The notes under the pieces were generated by a model, which saw only the letters and a list, made by a program, of their open reading frames with translations, had not been told where the DNA came from and made no database searches. A stretch of DNA of 64,000 nt from NCBI RefSeq assembly GCF_000004075.3, contig NC_026655.2:26769489-26833488 (forward strand), in the 5' to 3' direction. Source of the DNA: Cucumis sativus. Taxonomy: Eukaryota; Streptophyta; Magnoliopsida; Cucurbitales; Cucurbitaceae. The translations under genes were made by a program, and so were the position numbers. Of the stretch, positions 60,470 through 64,000 are shown piece after piece (the stretch's first letter is position 1; every line of letters starts with the position of its first letter).

Positions 60470-62102
60470 TGACGCGCCCCTCGAATGTAAAAGAGATTAG
60501 AAAAAAAAAGAAAAGGGTGGGGGACGCGTGGAGTCCACGGAAAGCGAGTGAGGAATCGAAAATCCAATTGGGTTGATTTGTCAATTATTTATAAACAAAA
60601 GGGTTAAAAAGTGAAGATTTATTTGCATGGGGCCTTCCTCAACTCTTTCTTTTTTTCTTTATTATTTTTTAAAAAATTAGAAAATATAAATAAACACACA
60701 AACGATTGAAAAAGAAAATTGGATTTTTGGAAGGCTCGAGGTGTCCTCAATTCACTCTTTTTTGTAATTTTGTAATCTTGGAGTTTTCTTAATTCTACGT
60801 TATATTCTTTTAATAATCGATCCTACAATTTGAATTTTGAATTTCGTATGTATATCAATTCACATCCTCACATCTATCTCCATATTTTACTTTTCTCATC
60901 AAAAATTGTCATTGCATCTGTTTTACTTTTTCAAACCTTGAATTAATAAAATGGATGGTTATAATTTGAGATGATAATTTTAAAGAGATTGGATCTAAAT
61001 TAATTTGCAATTCTAAATTTAGATGTTTAATTGATATAATTATTGAATTATGTTTAAATATTATTTTTACGAGAATATTATTCTTTTAAAATTAATAATA
61101 AAATTTTTATATGTTTTAAACAAGGTAAAAATCTTATTAATGATATTATATCACTAAATGTTTACCTTTTATTTTTGATTTCAAACTCGTTAAAATGTGA
61201 AACTATCAATAAATATTTTAAGATATCAATAAAAATGTGATGATGTAAAGGTTGAAAGTTCAAATTAAAGTGAAAAAAATTATGTATAGTTGACTTTCTT
61301 TAAACTTTCAAGATTTCGTTTAAATTCTAAATTTATCTCTAAAGGTTTATTTTGTACTTTCAAAGGTTTAATTTTATTTATAAACTGTGAAATATATAAA
61401 TACAATGTCCCTTTTTTAGATTATATTTTTTTTTTTATTATCTAATTAGTTTTACTGAAAATTTAAGTTTTAAAATTTAAATTTAAAATTTATGAAAAGT
61501 AAATTGATTCAACTTGAATCTATAACAAGGGGAGGAATTCAAACCACGTACCTTTATGATTCTATGAACTAAACTTGGACTAAAATTATATTTTAATGAA
61601 AACGTTTAATTGATGAACTTTAATAATTATTTGTTTTCTTGAGAAAGAAATTGAGTTTATTAACTCTTATAACTCTATTACTCATGTAATCACTTTTCAC
61701 TATTATTTGATAAAATTGAGCTAGATTTTAAAAACTAAAAAAAGTATTTTTATTTTTAAAATTCAAATATAAACATAGTAAGAAAACTTTTAAAAACAAA
61801 CATATATTTCTAAAATTAAAAAAATAAAAAAAATCAATGTCAATCATGTCTTAACTTTTTCTAAGGAAATTTTGTTAACTTTATTTTTTATATTTTACAA
61901 TATTCCTATTAGATATGAAAACTAGCTTTTAATTTACCTTTTTTGTATATATACGTTTAAATTTTATTAAAGAAAAAAAAGAAAAGGTTAAAAATTGGAA
62001 AGAGGAAATTATAGAAAGATGAATTGATTTTAATAATGTTTTAATCTGTCAAATGAGAAGAAATGAGTAATCAGCAATTGGTTGTCTCTCATTCCTTCTT
62101 TG

Positions 62103-62128
62103 CCCCCAAACCCCAAACCCTAAACCCT
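62103..62128 (+). promoter_or_regulatory. Telo-box / interstitial telomere-like motif
   Basis: AAACCCTAAACCCT (62115-62128), preceded by two degenerate CCCCAAA units, equals two plant telomere repeats. In plants such telo-boxes occur in promoters and leaders of translation-related genes and as polycomb recruitment sites. No gene is visible directly downstream, so the role is open. Confidence 0.5.
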
Positions 62129-63654
62129 CACTATTTCTCTTTTTCTTTGCTTTTGTGTTTAAACAAATTGGTGGTTGGCCACCAACTAGATGTTAGGGTT
62201 TAACTTATTTAATATTTGGTGTTTTTTTGTCTATTAACAACTATAAAGAATTGTAGTACTATTCTTTTAAATCATTCTACACATTAAACCCGTATTATTA
62301 TAATCATATAAAATAGTCTGTGTTCGATTAATGTCACAAACTATTATAGTCTGTCAAGCATTAGTAAATAAAATGTCATACACAATCTTTTTACCGCAGA
62401 TGTAACAAACTAAAATAGTTTACTCCTCAAATTCAACATGGATGTAGCAAACTATTATAGTCGCTAATTTTACTAACCAACTCAACACTTCATTGTTACA
62501 AATTGAAGTCGTGATTGGTAACTTTTTTAGAAGAAAAAAAATAACTTATTTTCTTCCATGTCATGCATGATTTGTATCTTTCTTAATTGCAATGGTTGTA
62601 TTCTTAGTTAAATTTCAAATTCTAAAAACAACTTTTTGAATGCTATTTTTGTCCGTTTTCAATTTTGATTTGGCTTTTTAAAAGCATAAGTAAAACATAG
62701 ATAAAAGAAATGATGAAAGTGGAAGGTGAAAACAAAAACCATAGTCTTTGTAAATGCTTAATCTTTTAAAATTTCACAAATGTAGACTTTTTTTCTAATA
62801 GGTCAATTATTTATTAAAAATTCAAAGATTTACCATACCTAAAAATTAAAATTTTAGGTGTTGATTCAACTTGAAATTTAACTTACAAGTTCCATAATTT
62901 CATTAGGAACTTTTCTCTTTAAATTTGCAAATAATATTTAAAAGAAGGTTGATTTGACATTCTATCAAATAGAATGAAAATTCAGTGAGATTTAACAATG
63001 AGTTTGATAGATTTTAACATTACAACCATTAATAACCAGAATTTAAAGAACTCATTAATTCATAGTCAATAATTAAATGAAAAAATTCCTACTAATGAAC
63101 ATAAGCAAAACCAAAAAAAAAAAAAAAAAACCCTAATTCCAAAAGAAAGATATGGAAAGTGAATAATAATAACAAGATTTATAGGTAAAGATAAGATAAT
63201 AGTTGAGTTTTAAGGGTTACTAATAATAGTTGGCATGGAAGCCACGTCAACATATATAATTTCTAAAGTTTGATTCTATTATTAATGCAAAGTTATGTGT
63301 ATGACTTTAATGTTGGATGACTACACTACATCACAAATACATCTCCTTCTTCTTCTCTCTCTCACTCTTATCCACAAATCTAATTAAAACATCTAACTAA
63401 ACTACTACAAATAAATGTGCACTTTTTTTTCACTTCACTCACATTTTTTCATTCAAGACCTTCATAAAGTTTCTTTCAAATTTAATTTCATGACCTTCCA
63501 AAATTGCCCTTACAAGAAGCATGTTATATATAAACATACAAAAAAGACAAGTCTCCAGCCATCAATTTGTACTTGGAAGAATATTACCCTCAAACCATAA
63601 TTTTATGTGCTGAAGTACTAAGTTGGTTACTTCTTTTAGTTTCCTCCGTCAACA

Positions 63655-63798
63655 TTTTGGACCTTATAGAACTGTTTGTTAGGTTAGACTATCATTCAAT
63701 TTTAGTCCTTATATACTTTTAACTAATCTTCAATTAAATCTCTTAAAATTGAATGATAGTCTAACCTAACATGTGAAATATTCTATAAGGGGTCCTAG
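63655..63798. repeat. Fold-back element with 27-bp perfect arms
   Basis: GTTAGGTTAGACTATCATTC (start of the left arm, 63678-63704) is the exact inverse of 63744-63770, with a 39-base loop. Pairing continues imperfectly outward: GGACCTTATAGAA on the left against TTCTATAAGGGGTCC on the right. Could be a small fold-back MITE or a hairpin transcript. Confidence 0.75.
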
Positions 63799-64000
63799 TT
63801 AGTGTTATAGTAAAACTGCTAGTGTATAACTAAGTTTTTCAGTAAAAAAAATCAACCAACAAACATTGAAGACTAAATTTAAGATTTGTTAGAAACGTAG
63901 TGACCAAAACTTCAAAATACAGGAACTAGTGGTATTTTAACCCCTTTATTTTATCGAGGTAAAAAACCGAACTTCCATTTAAAAACATGAAAGAATAAAG

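Larger units (their letters stand above)
60470..64000. other. Gene-free AT-rich tail of the window
   Basis: No supported coding gene in 3.5 kb after the F-box/kelch 3' end. A telo-box-like AAACCCTAAACCCT lies at 62115-62128, a poly-A run at 63113-63130, and an inverted repeat at 63678-63770. The CT-rich stretch at 63345-63370 followed by AT-rich sequence could belong to a leader of a gene beyond the edge, but nothing proves it. Confidence 0.5.

Noticed and set aside
1..64000. Prokaryotic-style systems (CRISPR, defence islands, operons, phage)
   Set aside because: No regularly spaced repeats, no clustered same-strand ORFs and no ribosome-binding context. All genes are intron-split or plant-specific, so the window is plant nuclear DNA.

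Overview
The window is nuclear DNA of a flowering plant. It is AT-rich, genes are broken by many GT-AG introns, intergenic spacers run 2-5 kb, and every recognisable protein is closest to a land-plant family. The repeat content (an Au-like SINE, a Copia gag fragment, LINE 3' ends, and many short AT-rich copies ending in GCAAATATAGCAAAATTT-like sequence) fits a eudicot. I lean towards Cucurbitaceae, but that is an impression from memory and not a demonstrated assignment. There is no prokaryotic operon, CRISPR array or rRNA.

Layout, left to right: (1) the 3' end of an unidentified plus-strand gene (1-156), followed by two small exon-like segments of uncertain ownership (687-956). (2) ISPE/CMK, a plastid MEP-pathway kinase on the minus strand (1193-4923, 11 exons). 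(3) An AT-rich spacer. (4) A 14-exon gene for a plastid-type tryptophan/tyrosine permease homologue on the plus strand (7170-15859); its introns hold two SINE-like copies and an antisense Copia LTR/gag remnant. (5) A phytocystatin on the minus strand (18372-19365, 2 exons). (6) A 4.3 kb spacer with a cluster of short MITE-like repeats. (7) The gamma subunit of eIF2B on the plus strand (23751-30409, 13 exons), with LINE 3' ends in its introns. (8) A mitochondrial protein that I take to be GAMETE CELL DEFECTIVE 1 (31601-34295, 3 exons), preceded by a tandem repeat. (9) A group A (ABI5/AREB-like) bZIP factor on the minus strand (36040-38516, 3 coding exons). (10) A gene-poor region of about 5 kb. 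(11) SCAB1, a stomatal closure-related actin-binding protein on the plus strand (45772-54168, 12 coding exons). (12) A gene-poor region of about 5 kb with a degraded transposon-like segment. (13) An intronless F-box/kelch gene (59150-60469). (14) A gene-free 3.5 kb tail with a telomere-like motif and a 27-bp perfect inverted repeat.

The genes are housekeeping and stress-signalling genes. They do not form one pathway, although the bZIP (ABA signalling) and SCAB1 (stomatal actin) both belong to drought physiology. Exon boundaries were placed by reading GT-AG sites and checking that the reading frame closes. For the well-recognised genes all exon lengths add up to an intact frame. I found no convincing sign of an undescribed system; the most interesting items are repeat structures inside introns and promoters, and apparent conserved gene neighbourhoods.
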